The notes beneath the pieces are model-generated. The model was not told the origin of the DNA. It did not search any database and was given only the letters and a program-made list of their open reading frames with translations. Positions 1 to 12,118 of a DNA stretch of 64,000 bases are shown here, in pieces. The position numbers and the translations under genes were made by a program. Source of the DNA: Panicum virgatum (lineage: Eukaryota > Streptophyta > Magnoliopsida > Poales > Poaceae); NCBI RefSeq assembly GCF_016808335.1, contig NC_053148.1, positions 1,989,001 to 2,053,000 of the forward strand, read 5' to 3'. Each line of letters opens with the position of its first letter. Position 1 is the first letter of the stretch.

Positions 1-2291
1 TTGCAGATGACTTGATTCTGTGTGGACAGGCCACAATGCAGGAGGCCACAAAAATAAAGGCTATCCTCCATGAATTCTGCAGCAATTCAGGTCAAACTCC
101 TAACCTTCAAAAATCCTATATTTTGTTTAGCAGGAATGTAGGCACAAAAGCCAAGGAGGCCATAAGAACCATCTTCCCAGTTCCTAACCTACAGCCAAAT
201 ACAAAGCACTTGGGGCACCCCATCATCTTCAACCACAACGATCGTAATAGAGCTTACAACTTCATATATGGTAAATTCAAAGGTAAATTCACTACAGTCA
301 GAGCCAACAACTTGAATCACGCTGATAGATTAACCTACATCTAGTCGGTTCTCTACTCTATTCCCATTTATTACATGTCCACGGTGTTATTCTCTAAATT
401 TTTTCTTCACAAAATAACAGCCATTATTAGAAAGTTTTGGTGGACAGGTATACAGGAGGAGAATCATACCAACCCAATTCCCTACCGCTCTTGGGAAGAC
501 ATACGCCAATCCAAGGACAATGGAGGGCTAGGAATCAGAGATCTTGAAACAATCAACAGGAGTCTTATTATCCAAGCAGCCTACAACATTGCTATTGAAA
601 ATAATCCTATGCTCACAGCTGTTCTTAAAAGCCAAATATTTTCATAATAAATCCTTTTGGATTGCTAACACTAACGGCCCCAGATCTATATTTTGGTCAT
701 CTATCATGCAGGTCAGGGAAGAGCTCACCAACAATGTTACTTACCAGATTCAAGCTGGCAACTCTTCCATTTGGTCTACCCCTTGGATTCCCAGTTGGGA
801 TTCCATTCATGACCACCTCAGACTCCCTGTTTCTGTTCTACCTCTGCCAGCTAAAGTGTCCAACCTTTGGTTAACCAATACCCAGCAATGGAATACTAAT
901 CTAATCACCGAAGTCTTTGATGATGACACCATGCAGGAAATCCTTCCAGTTCCAACTGATCAAAAAGATGTGCTCAGGTGGACTCCAGCAACGAATGGCA
1001 ATTGCTCCACCAAGAACATCTATAGGTATCTAGCACAACAACAGGTAATCCAGCTTCCAAGCAAGGCTCTAGAAGCATCAATCAGCACACCAGTCACATC
1101 CTCAGATCAGCATGGAAGATGAAGGATCTGCCCCCACTGATCAAAACCTTCACTTGGCACCTCATAAGAAGAGCCTTAGCAACAGCTCAAAGAGTTTCAA
1201 GGTACTCCTCCAACATCGAACCTAATTGTGCTTACTGTGGTATGATAGAAAATGATGTCCACCTTTTCTTCCACTGCGAACTCCCTACGGCTGTTTGGTC
1301 TACTCTCTATCCCAACATGAATTTAAATAACTTTCCTAATGACCCGGATGGCATTCAGTTTATTTTACCCTATGTCATGCCTAACACTCTCTCTAAATGT
1401 GATTTCGCTAAAATTCTAATCATCCTATGGTTCATATGGAAAGCGAGAAATGACAAACATTTTCAGAGAAAATCTTGGAGTGCAGTACAGGTCATTCATA
1501 CTGTTCAAGCTTTTATCAGCACCACCACCCTTGCTAGTACAACAGACATGATGCACCAGCATAATCAGCAAGGCAGCTTGACCTCTCAGTCTCTCTCCTC
1601 CACGCGACCAACCGCTGCTCCGACCACTACAAACCATGGTAATGCCTCTAACTCTACAGTTACAATATCACAAACAGGCTGTGCCATCTCCAGGAACCCG
1701 GCATTCATAGGAGGCGCAAGGTGCTACACTGATGCAGCGATATCTCCGAACAACAACCACCCAACTCCCAGAAGCGCGGGTATTGGAATTTTCTTCATCA
1801 ATTCGCAGGTTGACCATCACACCTCGATCTACATCAAAGCTCAAGCCTCTGGAATGCACTCAGTCTTCATGGCCGAAGCGGCAGCCTTGGCTCTTGCAAC
1901 ATTGGTGGCAGATAGCCTGGACATCTCCAACGTCACTTTACTCTCCGACTCACAGGTGCTAGTCCAGTGTAATAATACACAGCTAGCTGAAAATCCCCCA
2001 GATTGGAGAGCAAAGACCTTCACCCAAATTTCCATGAACACCATCGCCCGGCGAAATGCGAAGCTCCTTCATACAAACAGGTCCTTCAACACCACAGCCC
2101 ATGTCTTAGCTAGGCAATCTTTGGGTGCTGCGCCACCTCTACATTCGCTTCATGATCTATCTTGCTCAAATGTAGAGCACTTACCACAGTGTCATCTTCT
2201 CCCGACACTGCCTCATGCACAATTGCAGTCTGTTAGGCTGCTTGCAGCAAGTTGCTGCTAATATATTTATGTTTGTTTTCAAAAAAAAAAG
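1..2291 (+). mobile_element. L1-clade LINE, 3' part, degenerate
   Basis: A plant non-LTR retrotransposon enters the window inside its reverse-transcriptase catalytic motif: bases 3-11 encode Ala-Asp-Asp of the (F/Y)ADD box. Then follow the RT thumb, a zf-RVT zinc-binding region and an RNase H domain. The element ends in a short A tract at about 2281-2290. The 5' part lies outside the window, so target duplications cannot be tested. Confidence 0.9.
3..2261 (+). pseudogene. LINE ORF2 remnant (RT C-terminus, zf-RVT, RNase H)
   Basis: This encoded the polymerase that copies LINE RNA at the nicked target site. The reading frame is broken. There is an in-frame TAG at 342-344, with homologous sequence continuing directly after it. 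A frameshift near 640 passes the frame to 544-1122, and another near 1100 passes it to 1119-2261. Visible parts in order are: ADD at base 3; the zf-RVT region (CAYCG then H-x3-FFHC, about 1225-1275); and a plant-type RNase H fold from about 1720. RNase H residues seen are Asp in CYTDAA, Glu in MAEAAALA and Asp in LLSDSQ; the last acidic position looks replaced (NTTAHVLAR). The element cannot make an active protein. Confidence 0.88.
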
Positions 2292-2714
2292 TGGGTGCAC
2301 TGACTAACGAAGAAAGGCAGGAGGAAGGACTGAGGGAGAGACCGTTGAACAACTCTGGCGCCGGTACTGGGGTTAGTCATTGGGATGAATAATGTTGTGT
2401 GAGTTGGACCCAGCCCAATAGCCCATGGTGTTTAAAGTGAGGACCGAGAAAAAATACAGAGAAGGAATCCACCATGCGCGCTATGATCGTTCTTCGGCTC
2501 TCTGACTTGTCACTGAATTTTCTCTCCTATCCAATGAGCTTTTCGGTCTGGCGATCTCGATTCTGCTTGGTAAATCGGGACACAATACAATTATACAATC
2601 CGTAACAGTTGTTTGCAAGGGTTCAAGTGTGATCGTCTGTACGTATCGCGTCACAATTCTCAAAAGAGCTTGAAAAGATAAGTAAAAAAAAAGCAATCAA
2701 AGAAGAGCAAATGC

Positions 2715-2750
2715 TGCCATTGCCATTGCCATTGCCATTGCCATTGCCAT
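2715..2750. repeat. Hexanucleotide microsatellite (TGCCAT)6
   Basis: Six perfect tandem copies of TGCCAT, read directly. On the minus strand one frame would give a Gly-Asn run, but nothing shows that it is translated. Confidence 0.95.
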
Positions 2751-2795
2751 AATAAGCTTTACTTCGACGGGCTAAAACGGAGAAATCTTCTTTGA

Positions 2796-3035
2796 TCACT
2801 GCAACGCCACGGCCTCGAAGATGGTCAGGCCATCGACCGCCCCACCCCTCTGCGCGTGTTCCCGCCGCTGCGACGTCGGTGGCAACTGCTTTGTGTCCAT
2901 CAGCAGCGCGCGTCGTCTCGCTGCCGCGCTGCCCCCGGTCGGCGAGGACGGGGCCGAGGTGCCGTCCAGGGTGCCGTCGAACGGCGCCTCGCAGAAGGCC
3001 AACATGGGCACGAGCCTCCCCGCCGACGCCGCCAT
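2796..3035 (-). CDS. Possible small or first-exon coding region, unrecognised
   Basis: A 79-codon minus-strand ORF starts with an ATG in a strong plant context (CCCCATGGCG) and lies 65 bp downstream of a TATA-like box at 3100-3105. The sequence is GC-rich, low in complexity and matches no family I recognise. It could be the first exon of a gene whose splice donor I cannot place, a decayed gene fragment, or chance in GC-rich DNA. Other overlapping ORFs in the same stretch look no better. Flank 2292-2714 holds nothing recognisable. Confidence 0.2.
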   Translation of the reverse strand: MAASAGRLVPMLAFCEAPFDGTLDGTSAPSSPTGGSAAARRRALLMDTKQLPPTSQRREHAQRGGAVDGLTIFEAVALQ

Positions 3036-3099
3036 GGGGAGCCGATTCGATGCGCTTGGTTTCGCTCGGAGGATCGATCGTATTCGACCGCCGGCGGCG

Positions 3100-3105
3100 T
3101 TTATA
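3100..3105 (-). promoter_or_regulatory. TATA-like box
   Basis: TATAAA on the minus strand (CATATAAACG), spaced suitably for the ATG at 3035. It is only as convincing as that ORF. Confidence 0.3.
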
Positions 3106-3389
3106 TGGGTCAGCGTCCGGAGCTTGCCGACTCGCTCCCGGCTCGGAAGCCGAGATCATGCCGGAGATGCGGAAGAAGCGGAGGGCGTGTGGGAAGTGGA
3201 GTCGGAGTCCTCGAGCGATGCAACACGCGCGCAGACTCTGAGGCCCGCGTGCGGGTCGGTCCACCCGCTTCCACCACCTGCCTCCATTCTGGAGAATTCA
3301 GATCGCCGCTGGCGGCGGCGGCGGACGGGAAGGAAAGGCCATGGCCGCCGCGGCGCATAGAAGAGAACAGGGAAGATAGCGGACGCTGA

Positions 3390-5060
3390 CCGAGGGGGTT
3401 TAATGTCAATCTGCCATCCAATATTTATATAAACGATTGGATCGCGGTCCAAATTGGGGGCAGTGTAAAAATACCATTTAGTATTTACATAAAACATTTT
3501 ATATTGGATCATTTGTAATTGATTTTGTGTAAATATAACCTCCCAATATTTTCAAAAAGCACCCTAAAATGGATTGCGATAAATAATCGTAATCCAAACC
3601 GAGAACCCATTTGCAAATGTTTTTTGCCCCGACCTCCCCTGCCCCCTCTCCGGCCCGGCGGCGGCTTCTGCCTCGCCGTCCCCGCACAGTACAGTACATT
3701 CAGATTAGTTTCTTGACGATGTGGGCGGGCGCCATCTCACTCACATCTGAGAACCATGAAACTCCTGTGCTTTCTTTTTTCAGCTCATCACTACAAATAG
3801 AGCCTGTCTGTGACGGTGTGACTGAAGCTCAATCAGATTTTTTTTTTGAGATATGAAGCTCAATCAGATGTTGATGCTGCCCAAGCACGGCATGCATTTT
3901 GGTTTGGAAAAACTCGTTTGTCTCCCTCAACTTTGAGTCGAATCTGTTTTTCCTCCTGGATCACAAAACCGTCCATTCAGCCTCCTCGGACTCACAAAAC
4001 TGTTCGCACAACATCCCTAGCGGTTTGAGGGTGAGGTGGCAGTGTTTTTCTATTTTTCTATTTTTTATTTTGACTAAATCTTTGAAAAATCACAGTAAAT
4101 CACAAAAAAAATCATAAAAGGGAAAATTCAATTTTGTTGAACTCCACGTAAGTAGATCTACGCATTGAATATATTATATGATATACTTTAGTACAATTTT
4201 TTTGTAGTTTTAGATATATGTTTTTCTGTAATTAATTTATAGTTATAGTCTCCATCATCAAATTATGATGAAAATTTTATGGTGGTATAATCATTATATG
4301 ATTGAGATGGAGTAAAAATTTATGATTATCGAATCATGTATGACTGAGTTATTGATTTATTAGTATTGGTGGGTGATTTTTAGTTAGGCACAGGAGTATT
4401 TTAAGCTAATTTTTATCATAATGGCAGTGTTGGGTAATTTTTATTTATTTTATTTTCTTCTGATTAACGTGGGAACTTCTAGACCTTGAGAGCGAACGTG
4501 GAGGCTCAGTTTGTTGACTAAATAATAAGACAATAGATACTGCGAGCTAAAAGATTGTGGCAATATTCCCTTAAGCTTGCACATTCACCGCCTTGATCTG
4601 ATTCTTTTTGTGGCAAGGGCGTCATTTCAGTGTCCATATTCTGAACCTTAACAGTTCACACAAAATTACTATAAGATTAACAACACATTTGGTTCAATCT
4701 GAAGCTTAGCATATTAGAGATACGTGCTTCAAAAATGCTTATTGTAAGCATCGCTGCAATGTTCATAACTTGCATGCTCACATTCATGATCAGGTATTCT
4801 GACATTCTGTAAGAGTCTGTAACCGCAATGTACTGTAGCATTGAGCAGTTTCCACTTTCCACAGCGCTGAATATACTTTGCCCGGGTTAAAAAAAAACGG
4901 ACACCCATCCTTCTGCTGCTTGCTAACAAATTAAGCGTTCATGTTCAATGGCAATCTCAAAAAGCTAGCAGCCGATAAGCATGGAATGTCAGATACTCAG
5001 ATGAACAAGCTCTATCGGACGGTTAAGGATACTCAAAGAAATGCTGAATTGAGACCACAG
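3390..5060. other. AT-rich intergenic stretch
   Basis: No convincing gene. Around 3787 a CACTACAAAT sequence followed by TCTGTGACGG resembles a CACTA-transposon end, but no partner end is visible. The rest is AT-rich, without long open frames or clear repeats. Confidence 0.4.
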
Positions 5061-5179
5061 AATTAGCAGCCAAGTGTCAGACAGAATCTCTCCGTGCTAT
5101 TCCTCTCCTGTTCCTGCTGATCCTTCATCCACTTGGACCCCGCATCGCGAAACTGCGTCTGCCTGACGAGGACGGCGAT

Positions 5180-5620
5180 GTGGTTCAAGCCGGCGGCCGC
5201 GTTCATCTCCCAGAGCTGGCCGGCCAACCGGGCAACCGGCCATCTCCCTGCCCGGCCGCCCGGGCCCATAGACGCTTTGCCCTGATCAGAGCGCGCCATC
5301 GAGCTGCTTTTGACGAAGAAGCGGCGAGGTCTCCCTCTGTCAGCTCCCAGCTCCGAGCTCGAGCAGCGCCGCCGGGCTGCATCGCATTCCCGCCGTCCAC
5401 CCTCCGGCGGTGGTGCTGCCGTGCCTCAGCTGCCGTCCCGCGCTTGTTTGGTAGGGAGGACGAGGACCCAGTCAACCGTTGACGTTCAATCTACGACCGA
5501 TCTTGGCCGCACGTGCTCCATCCAACCGTCCGGACGGGACCCATGGGTGGACGGTATTTGAAATACCGTCCACCCGCGGTCGGTGTTTTGGGCGCCGTCC
5601 GCCCCCGGTTGTCGGCTTGT
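5180..5620. repeat. Palindrome-bearing GC-rich repeat, copy A
   Basis: This resembles the stretch at 6640-7110. Shared landmarks in the same order are: CCGGCCATCTCCCTG-like sequence; GGCTCCCAGCTCCGAGCT-like sequence; CGACCGATCT; GTGCTCCATCCAA; and then a perfect palindrome at 5545-5575. The palindrome is followed by GCGGTCGGTGTT and GGGCGCCGTCCGC. Open frames run through it on both strands but look like products of base composition. No TIRs or target duplications were found for the whole unit. Confidence 0.65.
5545..5575. repeat. 31-bp palindrome, copy 1
   Basis: Two 15-base arms (GGGTGGACGGTATTT and its exact reverse complement) flank a single central G at 5560. Transcribed, it would fold into a perfect hairpin. 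Confidence 0.95.
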
Positions 5621-6129
5621 CGCAAGGACGCGCCGGCTCCGCTGCACGCCGTGGCTCGCCGGAGCGCCCCCCGTCTCCCCACTCCCGAGCGTCAGCTGAT
5701 CTCCTCCATGGATCCATTCATGCTGCTTAGGTCACACGCTTCAACTAGGGAAGAGGAGAGGTACCATGGCGGGCGGCGAACACGAAGAGGGCACAAGCTG
5801 GCAGCTGCTGGACGGTCCTGGCTCCTGCGCAGCTATGAAGCTGCAGGCGGCCGGCTGGCTAGCATCTCCTCTACCTGCACGAAGGCATGCCCGCGAGTCG
5901 CGATAAGGACACCTCAGCAATGCAAGATGTTCTTGACGGAAGCGATGACGAGGCTGCAAAACGCCCATTACCCAGCTCTCGTCCTGACCGGCGGCGTGCA
6001 TCACCACTGCATCGCGCTCCCATGGAGGCCTTCCTACCCGGCCATCAAGCTCCCGCGCCTGCCTGACGCGGATGACCAACTCCATCGACACCCGAACTAC
6101 GCCGTTAAACTCGGATCTGACGGCGCCAA

Positions 6130-6160
6130 GGGTGGACGGTGTTTGAAATACCGTCCACCC
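6130..6160. repeat. 31-bp palindrome, copy 2 (one mismatch)
   Basis: Same palindrome with GTGTTT in place of GTATTT in the left arm. It lies in a different context from the others: it is followed by TCGGACGGCATC and a second partial arm (ACCGTCCACCCC) at about 6179. Confidence 0.9.
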
Positions 6161-6639
6161 TCGGACGGCATCTGGTTTACCGTCCACCCCGGCCATCGTA
6201 ACGACACATCTCTACTGCAGTTCGTGAATCGCCGGAGCAGAGCCGCATTGCTATTGTCCGTGGGCGCAGGGAGGAAGACCTGGACGGGCTCCCGCCCACG
6301 TCCAGGGATGGAAGCCATTTCTATCGCGCTTCGCCACCACCGGCGAGCGCGGCGACATGAGGCTACGACCGGGACGTGGCCACCGTCTCACCGGCGTCCT
6401 CCTCGTCGTGCGCGAACTCGAAACGGCGCCATCGGTACGTATGTGGCTCGTCTGTCTGGAACTGGCATGGAGGACGAGATCGTGAGCAGGAGGCAAGACC
6501 TGCGCGGCGGGCGCGTCCAGCCACGACGCGAGACGGCGAGAGATCGGCGGCATTGAACAGCTTCGATGAGCTCATTGTCGGGAAAAAAAGGAGATGCAAC
6601 ATCAGATTAGTATTCGAATCCTGTATAAGGAGATGGGCT

Positions 6640-7500
6640 GCACCAGTGACCAGCCGGACTGCATCCGCGCGCCCAGAAGCTGGCCGTCTCCCTGTCCGGG
6701 CGGCCGGGGCCATGGACGCTCTGCCCGGACCGGAGCACGCGGTCGTGTTGCCCGTGATGAAGAAGCTACAGGTTCTCCCTCTGCATCGGCTCCCAGCTCC
6801 GAGCTGAGCAAAGTCGCCGCGCTGCATCGCGTCCTCGCTGCCCAGCCTCCAGCATGGCACCGCCCTGCCCCTCCCTCTCCCTGTGCTTGCATGAAGGGGA
6901 CGATCCATCCAGTCAGACGTTGACCTGCGATCTGCGACCGATCTGAACCGTACATGCTCGATCCAACGACTAACAAGGACGATGCAGTCAAACCTCTGAC
7001 TATGCAATCCTTGACCGCGATCTGAGCCGCATTTGCTCCATCCAATGGTTTAGAGAGACCAAGGGGTGGATGGTATTTGAAATACCGTCCACCCCTGGTC
7101 GGTGTTCCCGGCGCCTCCGTGGCACTAGTGGCGGAGCTACACTTGCTCGTTGGGGGTCCGCCGACTCCTATGGATTTCTAAAAACTCAATGGAAATTACT
7201 GTTCATCACTGTTCTCTAAAGGCGAAGACTCCAGTGTGCCATAGTTAAGACCCGTCTCCATTTTCGGCTGGCTTCGCCTGGCACGCCGTGGCTCGTCGGA
7301 GCGCCGTCGCGTCGTGGGCGTTGATGGATCTCATCCCTTTCCTCCGTTAGGCATAGTGTTCATAACTACAATTGTAGCATAAGGGATGGGCGACCATCGT
7401 CGCGGCGAGACTGCATCCGGAAAAGCAGGCCGGCCATCTCCTCATCGCCACCGGCGCTGCGCGCGTACGGGGCGAGCTACTGTGAAATTATCAGCATGAC
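6640..7500. repeat. Palindrome-bearing GC-rich repeat, copy B
   Basis: The 5' half matches copy A (5180-5620). From about 6990 it matches copy C (24645-25015): both carry TTGACCGCGATCTGAGCCGC, the palindrome, TGGATCTCATCCCTTTCCTC, GGCATAGTGTTCA, GGCCGGCCATCTCCTC and finally TGTGAAATTATCAGCATGAC. It is therefore the longest member and bridges the other two. No transposon ends are visible. Confidence 0.75.
7063..7095. repeat. 33-bp palindrome, copy 3 (one mismatch)
   Basis: Arms GGGGTGGATGGTATTT and AAATACCGTCCACCCC around a central G at 7079; one position (T for C) breaks perfect symmetry. Confidence 0.92.
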
Positions 7501-7691
7501 GCGGGAGATAGATAACGGTGGAGCGTGTGCGACGGCTCTTGCCGTGGCCAGCAGGGATGGTGGAGAGGTTCGAGAGCAGCTTCCACACGGGTGCTGACTG
7601 GGCAGCGTCGTCGATGAGGAGTACGGAGAGGTGCGAGAACGCCTTCCACAGTTCCACGTACGTGCTGATTGGGCAAGTAGTGCCACGTCCA

Positions 7692-9311
7692 GAGAAAATT
7701 CCTTATTTGCCATCAAAATTTACAGTGCTTCCCTATTTGCCATTGAAAAAATTTTCTTTCCCAATTTGCCATTGAGCTAAACTTTGTTTCCCTATTTGCC
7801 ATTTCCGTCCGTCTGATAGGATAATAGTAGTAGAGAGCAGATGAAATGACCATTTTACCCTCGGTACAAACTCCCGTTACCTCTCCCATACGCCCCAAAT
7901 CGATTGGGTGAGAGCAGGGGCACCCCCCTGCCGCGGGAGCAGCCCAGGCGGCAGCGGATCGTGCGCCCCCCCCCCCTTCCCCGACGCGCACATGCCCCGC
8001 CATGGCCTCCAGATTCGGCCAAGCTCGAGGAGACGGCCATGGCATGGCCGAGCTCGCGAGACGGAGCTCGAGGAGACCCGCCATGGCGCGCGGCCAAGCT
8101 TGCGCGGCGGAGCTCGAGGAGGCCCGCCATGGCGTGTACCGAGCTCGCGCGGCGGAGCTCGAGCAGGCCCCCCTGCGTGCCCTAGCTCGTGGAGGGAGCA
8201 GGGCCACGCCGCGCCGCTCTGCCTTCGCCGCTCCCTGCCCTCCTGCACGCGGCATTCCGCCCCCGCCGCGCCGCGCCGCTCCGCCCCGCCGCCGGCGGAG
8301 GAGGGGCTGCCGGATCCGCCCGCACCACGCCCACGCCCCGAGGGAGGGAAGTGGGGGCTGCAGCCTTCACCGCTGACAAGATCCGGTGCTGCGGCCGCGG
8401 TGCGCAGTGACAGGCGGCGTGGCGACCGCGGGCCCACCGTCGTCGACGTCCCGCCGCCGCATCTGCTGCCCCCCCTGCGTGGAGCTACAGCTTCGGGAGG
8501 ATGGAGCAGGGGCCGCGGCAGCGGCCGCCGCGCGCGCTCTCCCCTGCTGGCCACGCCGCCGCGGCCGGCGCTGCTGGCCCCGCCGCGCGCGCCCGCCCCT
8601 GCCGGCCACGCCGCGCTCCCGCCCGCGGGCCGCGGCATCGCGCTCGAACCTCGGCCGCCCGCGATCCGGCCGTAGACGGCGCGGAGTTCGGCCTCCCGCC
8701 ATGCGTCATGCGCCCGCCGGGGAGAAGCTCGACGGCAGCACAAGGCCCCGCTGGCCTCCCCTGCTCTGGGCCGCAGCGGCAAGGAAGACGATAAGGAGGG
8801 GGAGAGGCAGAAGCTCCGCCCACCTCGCTTGGCCGAGCCCGGGATCCGTCGGAGAGGAGGGAGAGAAGGGGACGGAGGCTTACGGTTGCCGGGATCCGCC
8901 GGAGAGGAGGAGGGCCCGGCCTCCCCTGCTCCTCCGCGTCCCCTGCTCCTCCGCGTCATCATGCGGGCCAAGGGAGAGAAGGGGAGGGAGCTCCTGCTCG
9001 CCATCGCTCGGCAGGCGGTCGTGGCAGCGCCGGCCGCTCCTCGCCGCGGGCTCGCCTGGCCCTGCCGGCCGCTCCTCGCCGCGGGCTCGCCTGGCCCCGC
9101 GGGCTCGCCTCCCTCCCGCGCACACACGGCAAGGTGAGCCGAGGGTAAAATAGTCTTTTCATATGGTCTCTAACACTGTTACCCTAACAGATGGGCTAGA
9201 ATGGCAAGAAGGGAAACAAAATTTGACTCAATGGCAGATAAGGAAAGAAAGTTTTCACGATGGCAAATAGGGAAGCACTCTCAATTTTGATGGCAAATAA
9301 GGAATTCTCTC
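7692..9311. mobile_element. Pack-MULE-like element 1
   Basis: A 1620-bp non-autonomous Mutator-like element. Its TIRs are about 174 bp (7692-7865 and 9139-9311) and begin GAG(A)AAATTCC with repeated TTTGCCAT words. A perfect 9-bp target duplication, CCACGTCCA, flanks it at 7683-7691 and 9312-9320. The interior is extremely GC-rich, unlike the AT-rich TIRs, which is typical of Pack-MULEs that have captured gene 5' ends. It carries a tandem repeat of about 48 bp at 8040-8190 and a short duplication at about 9040-9105. No transposase is present. Confidence 0.93.
7877..9127 (-). other. 416-codon open frame inside Pack-MULE 1
   Basis: The longest frame in the element is rich in Arg, Gly, Ala, Pro and Ser and carries short internal repeats (RAPPRELG-like). 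No domain is recognised. Long open frames arise easily at this GC content and competing frames exist on both strands, so I do not call a gene. If captured exons are present they are likely fragments. Confidence 0.2.
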
Positions 9312-9693
9312 CCACGTCCAACGGGTGACATGGTTTCAAATAAGAGTGGTTAATAAGAGTGGTTTCGGCTCGGGGGTAATTTGCATGGTTTCATTAGTTC
9401 GATGGTGTAGGATATAGTATTGTTGTATAGAGTATAAAATGGACGATAGTGATAATTCAGGGTTGAAAATAAATATTTTCATAACAAAATTACTGAATTT
9501 CAAGCAGAATAAAAAACAAAAAAAACGTTCTGGTAAAACCGCTACCACCAGGGAAGACAGACCACCTCCGATGAGGTCTGTTCCAGTGGTTTGGAAGTAC
9601 CAGGTATATTAGCATCTACAACACCATATAAATACACTTTTATGTTAGATATCATGAAACTAATTTGATGTTTTAGATTTTTATTTTTTATAA

Positions 9694-11477
9694 GAGTAAA
9701 ATGCACTGTAGGTCCTCAAACTAATTTAGGTCCATAAACTTTGAAAATGTATTTTTAGGTCCAGAATCTATTTAAGTGAGTCACTTGATGTCCAAAACTT
9801 GCCACGCCATCGCCCGCATCCGACGTGGACGTGCCACAGTGGCACCTGGCCCGGTGAGCGCGAGCGCGCCGCCGGGCAAAGCTCGCCTGCGCCCGCGCCC
9901 GTGGCGGCCGGCCAGAGCTCCCCACGCGTACCGGCGGCCGAGCCGAGCTTGCCTTTGCCTACACCTGCGGCGGCCGGGGCATAGCTGCCCTCCACGCGCA
10001 CCCATGGCGGCTAGGGCGGAGCTCCCCCGGAGCGCGCTCGCGCCGGCCGGCCAGACTTCGGGCGGAGCTTGCCTGCGCCCACGGCGGACGTGGCGGAGCT
10101 CCTCGGCATGCACGCTCGCGGCTGCCAAGCAGAGCTTGTCTGCGCCCGAGCCCGCGGCGGCCGACCGGAGCTCCCCTGCGGGCACCGGCGGCCGAGCCGA
10201 GCTCCACCGCGCCGGCATAATCCAGCCACTCCGTTCACCCTCCATCCAAATTGGTTGTGTCAATGTGTTCGCCTCATCCTTGTGCACCTCTTGTACCGCT
10301 CAATTGTACCCCGTAGTACCGGAGCCGCTCACCCGCCCCGTTCTTCCTCGCGGCCGGCCGGCGCACTGCCGCGGACCGCCTTGCCATGGCCAGCTTTCTC
10401 CGGCCGTGTTTTCTTCCACCTTGCTTTTGTCTCATGCTCGCCTTGGTGCCGTAGTGCTCTCTGGCTTGACCGTTGGTCGATTTGTGCAGCAGGTTGGCCG
10501 GAACACGAAGCTCGTCGACGTTCAGCTTTTTGCCACCGCCTCCGTCATGGTCGACCGTGCTCCAGTCGATTTGGGGCCCTGCTGTCATGCTGTGCTGCTT
10601 TGGGGGTGAGCCTCTGAGCATGCCCGTGACGTTTGCGTGGTCAATTTGAGGCCGGCGGGTCCTTGGCGCCGTACGGAGAGGGAGCCGGCGAGGTGCTCGG
10701 AGCAGAGCATCCTCTGCCCCGCCGCACGCCCCCATGGCTCGCCGGCACGCGAGCTAGAGCTTCGCCGCTGCGGCCGGAGCCGAGCCGGGGCCGCTGCGAG
10801 GGAGGAGGATGGGGGTGGCGCCACGGCCGGAGCCGAGCCGGGGCTGCTGCGAGGGAGGAGGAAGGGGGCGGCGCGCAGTCTTCCAGGAGCTCTGCTCCGC
10901 CGCGAGGCCCCTGCTCCGCTGTGCTTGGGATCGGACGAGCTTGAACTCAGCGGCACGGCGCCTCGCTCGGCTCGCTCACGGCCGCCCCTGCTCCTTCTCC
11001 ACCTCCTCCCACTCGCACGCGCACCGCCGCCGCTCCACGGCCTCCGCGCACCGCCTCCGCCCGGATGCTGCAGTCCGCGCCACCGCCCGCCGCGGAACGC
11101 CGGAGCCCCACGTGGCGTGGAGCCCGGCTTGCCCCTGACCGCGGGCGCCGCTCCGCCCGTCCCGCCCACGACCACTGCGGAACAAGGGAAGGGGGCGAAG
11201 GGTGCAGGCGAGCTCTACCCGGCGGCACGCTCGCGTACGCCACGCTCGCGCTCACCGGGCTAGGTGCCAGGTTGACGCACGCCTCGCGTGGACCAGCGAG
11301 GGCGCCCTCTAGCTGCCACCGTGGCACGTCCACGTCGTATGCGGGCGATGGCGTGGCAAGTTTTGGACCTCAAGTGACTCACTTAAATAGATCCTGGACC
11401 TAAAAATGTATTTTCAAAGTTCATGGACCTGGATAGAACAGCTCAACTAGTTTAAAGACCTATAATGCATTTTACTC
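9694..11477. mobile_element. Pack-MULE-like element 2
   Basis: A 1784-bp Mutator-like element starting GAGTAAAATGC and ending GCATTTTACTC. A perfect 9-bp target duplication, TTTTTATAA, lies at 9685-9693 and 11478-11486. The TIRs extend about 200 bp on the left (9694 to about 9900) and about 277 bp on the right (from about 11201); the right copy has some 60 bp of extra sequence. The interior is GC-rich with a tandem duplication of about 48 bp at 10771-10866. A less GC-rich stretch at about 10215-10620 may be captured sequence; I recognise no protein in it. Confidence 0.93.
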
Positions 11478-12118
11478 TTTTTATAAACTTGATTAGATTA
11501 GAGAAGTTTGAAGTAAATCTAACAGGGAGGAAGTGCGAATGCGTAAAGCCCTTTTCATTTTCATCAGCATTCATTCACGTTAATTCTTTTTTGACGAAAG
11601 AGCATATTTTATTAATTAAATGAAACAGGTGCCTCCATACGTCCTACATCTGGCTGTTCTTTATTGTAAACACCGTCTAGGAAGCATCGCACACAATCTT
11701 TCCTAAGGAGATTTAGCTGATAGTTTAAACGTTTATTTGGCTTGTTCTTCTCCCTCCACCTCTAGCGTGGACTGGTTCGAACTTCGGATAACCCGCAAAC
11801 ACTGTAGGAGCCATGGGGTTCAAGAACTCCACCACGACCTTTGCCCAGAGCTGGGGCAGCACACAAGGCCGGCTGCTGCGCGTGGAAGTCCTCGTCCTCT
11901 TCAGCGCCTTGATTTGGATCCTCATCGAGTTGCTTGGCTCACGCCGGCGGCGGCATAGTCATGGGTTCTTCCGCTTCTTCGTGTGGATGGTGTACACGCT
12001 CTTCACAGTGCTTGGCCCCTACACCATCGGATTGCTGCAAGACGGTCCCTTCCGTGACCAGACGTTTGTCCTGTGGGGCACCATCCTCCTCCTTATCCAA
12101 GTGAGTGTCGATTCCCTC

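Noticed and set aside
3787..3840. CACTA-transposon end
   Set aside because: CACTACAAAT plus TCTGTGACGG resembles one terminus, but no inverted partner or 3-bp duplication was found.
10585..11175. Arg/Gly-rich protein in Pack-MULE 2
   Set aside because: Low complexity, crossed by other long frames, no recognisable domain; likely captured GC-rich fragments.
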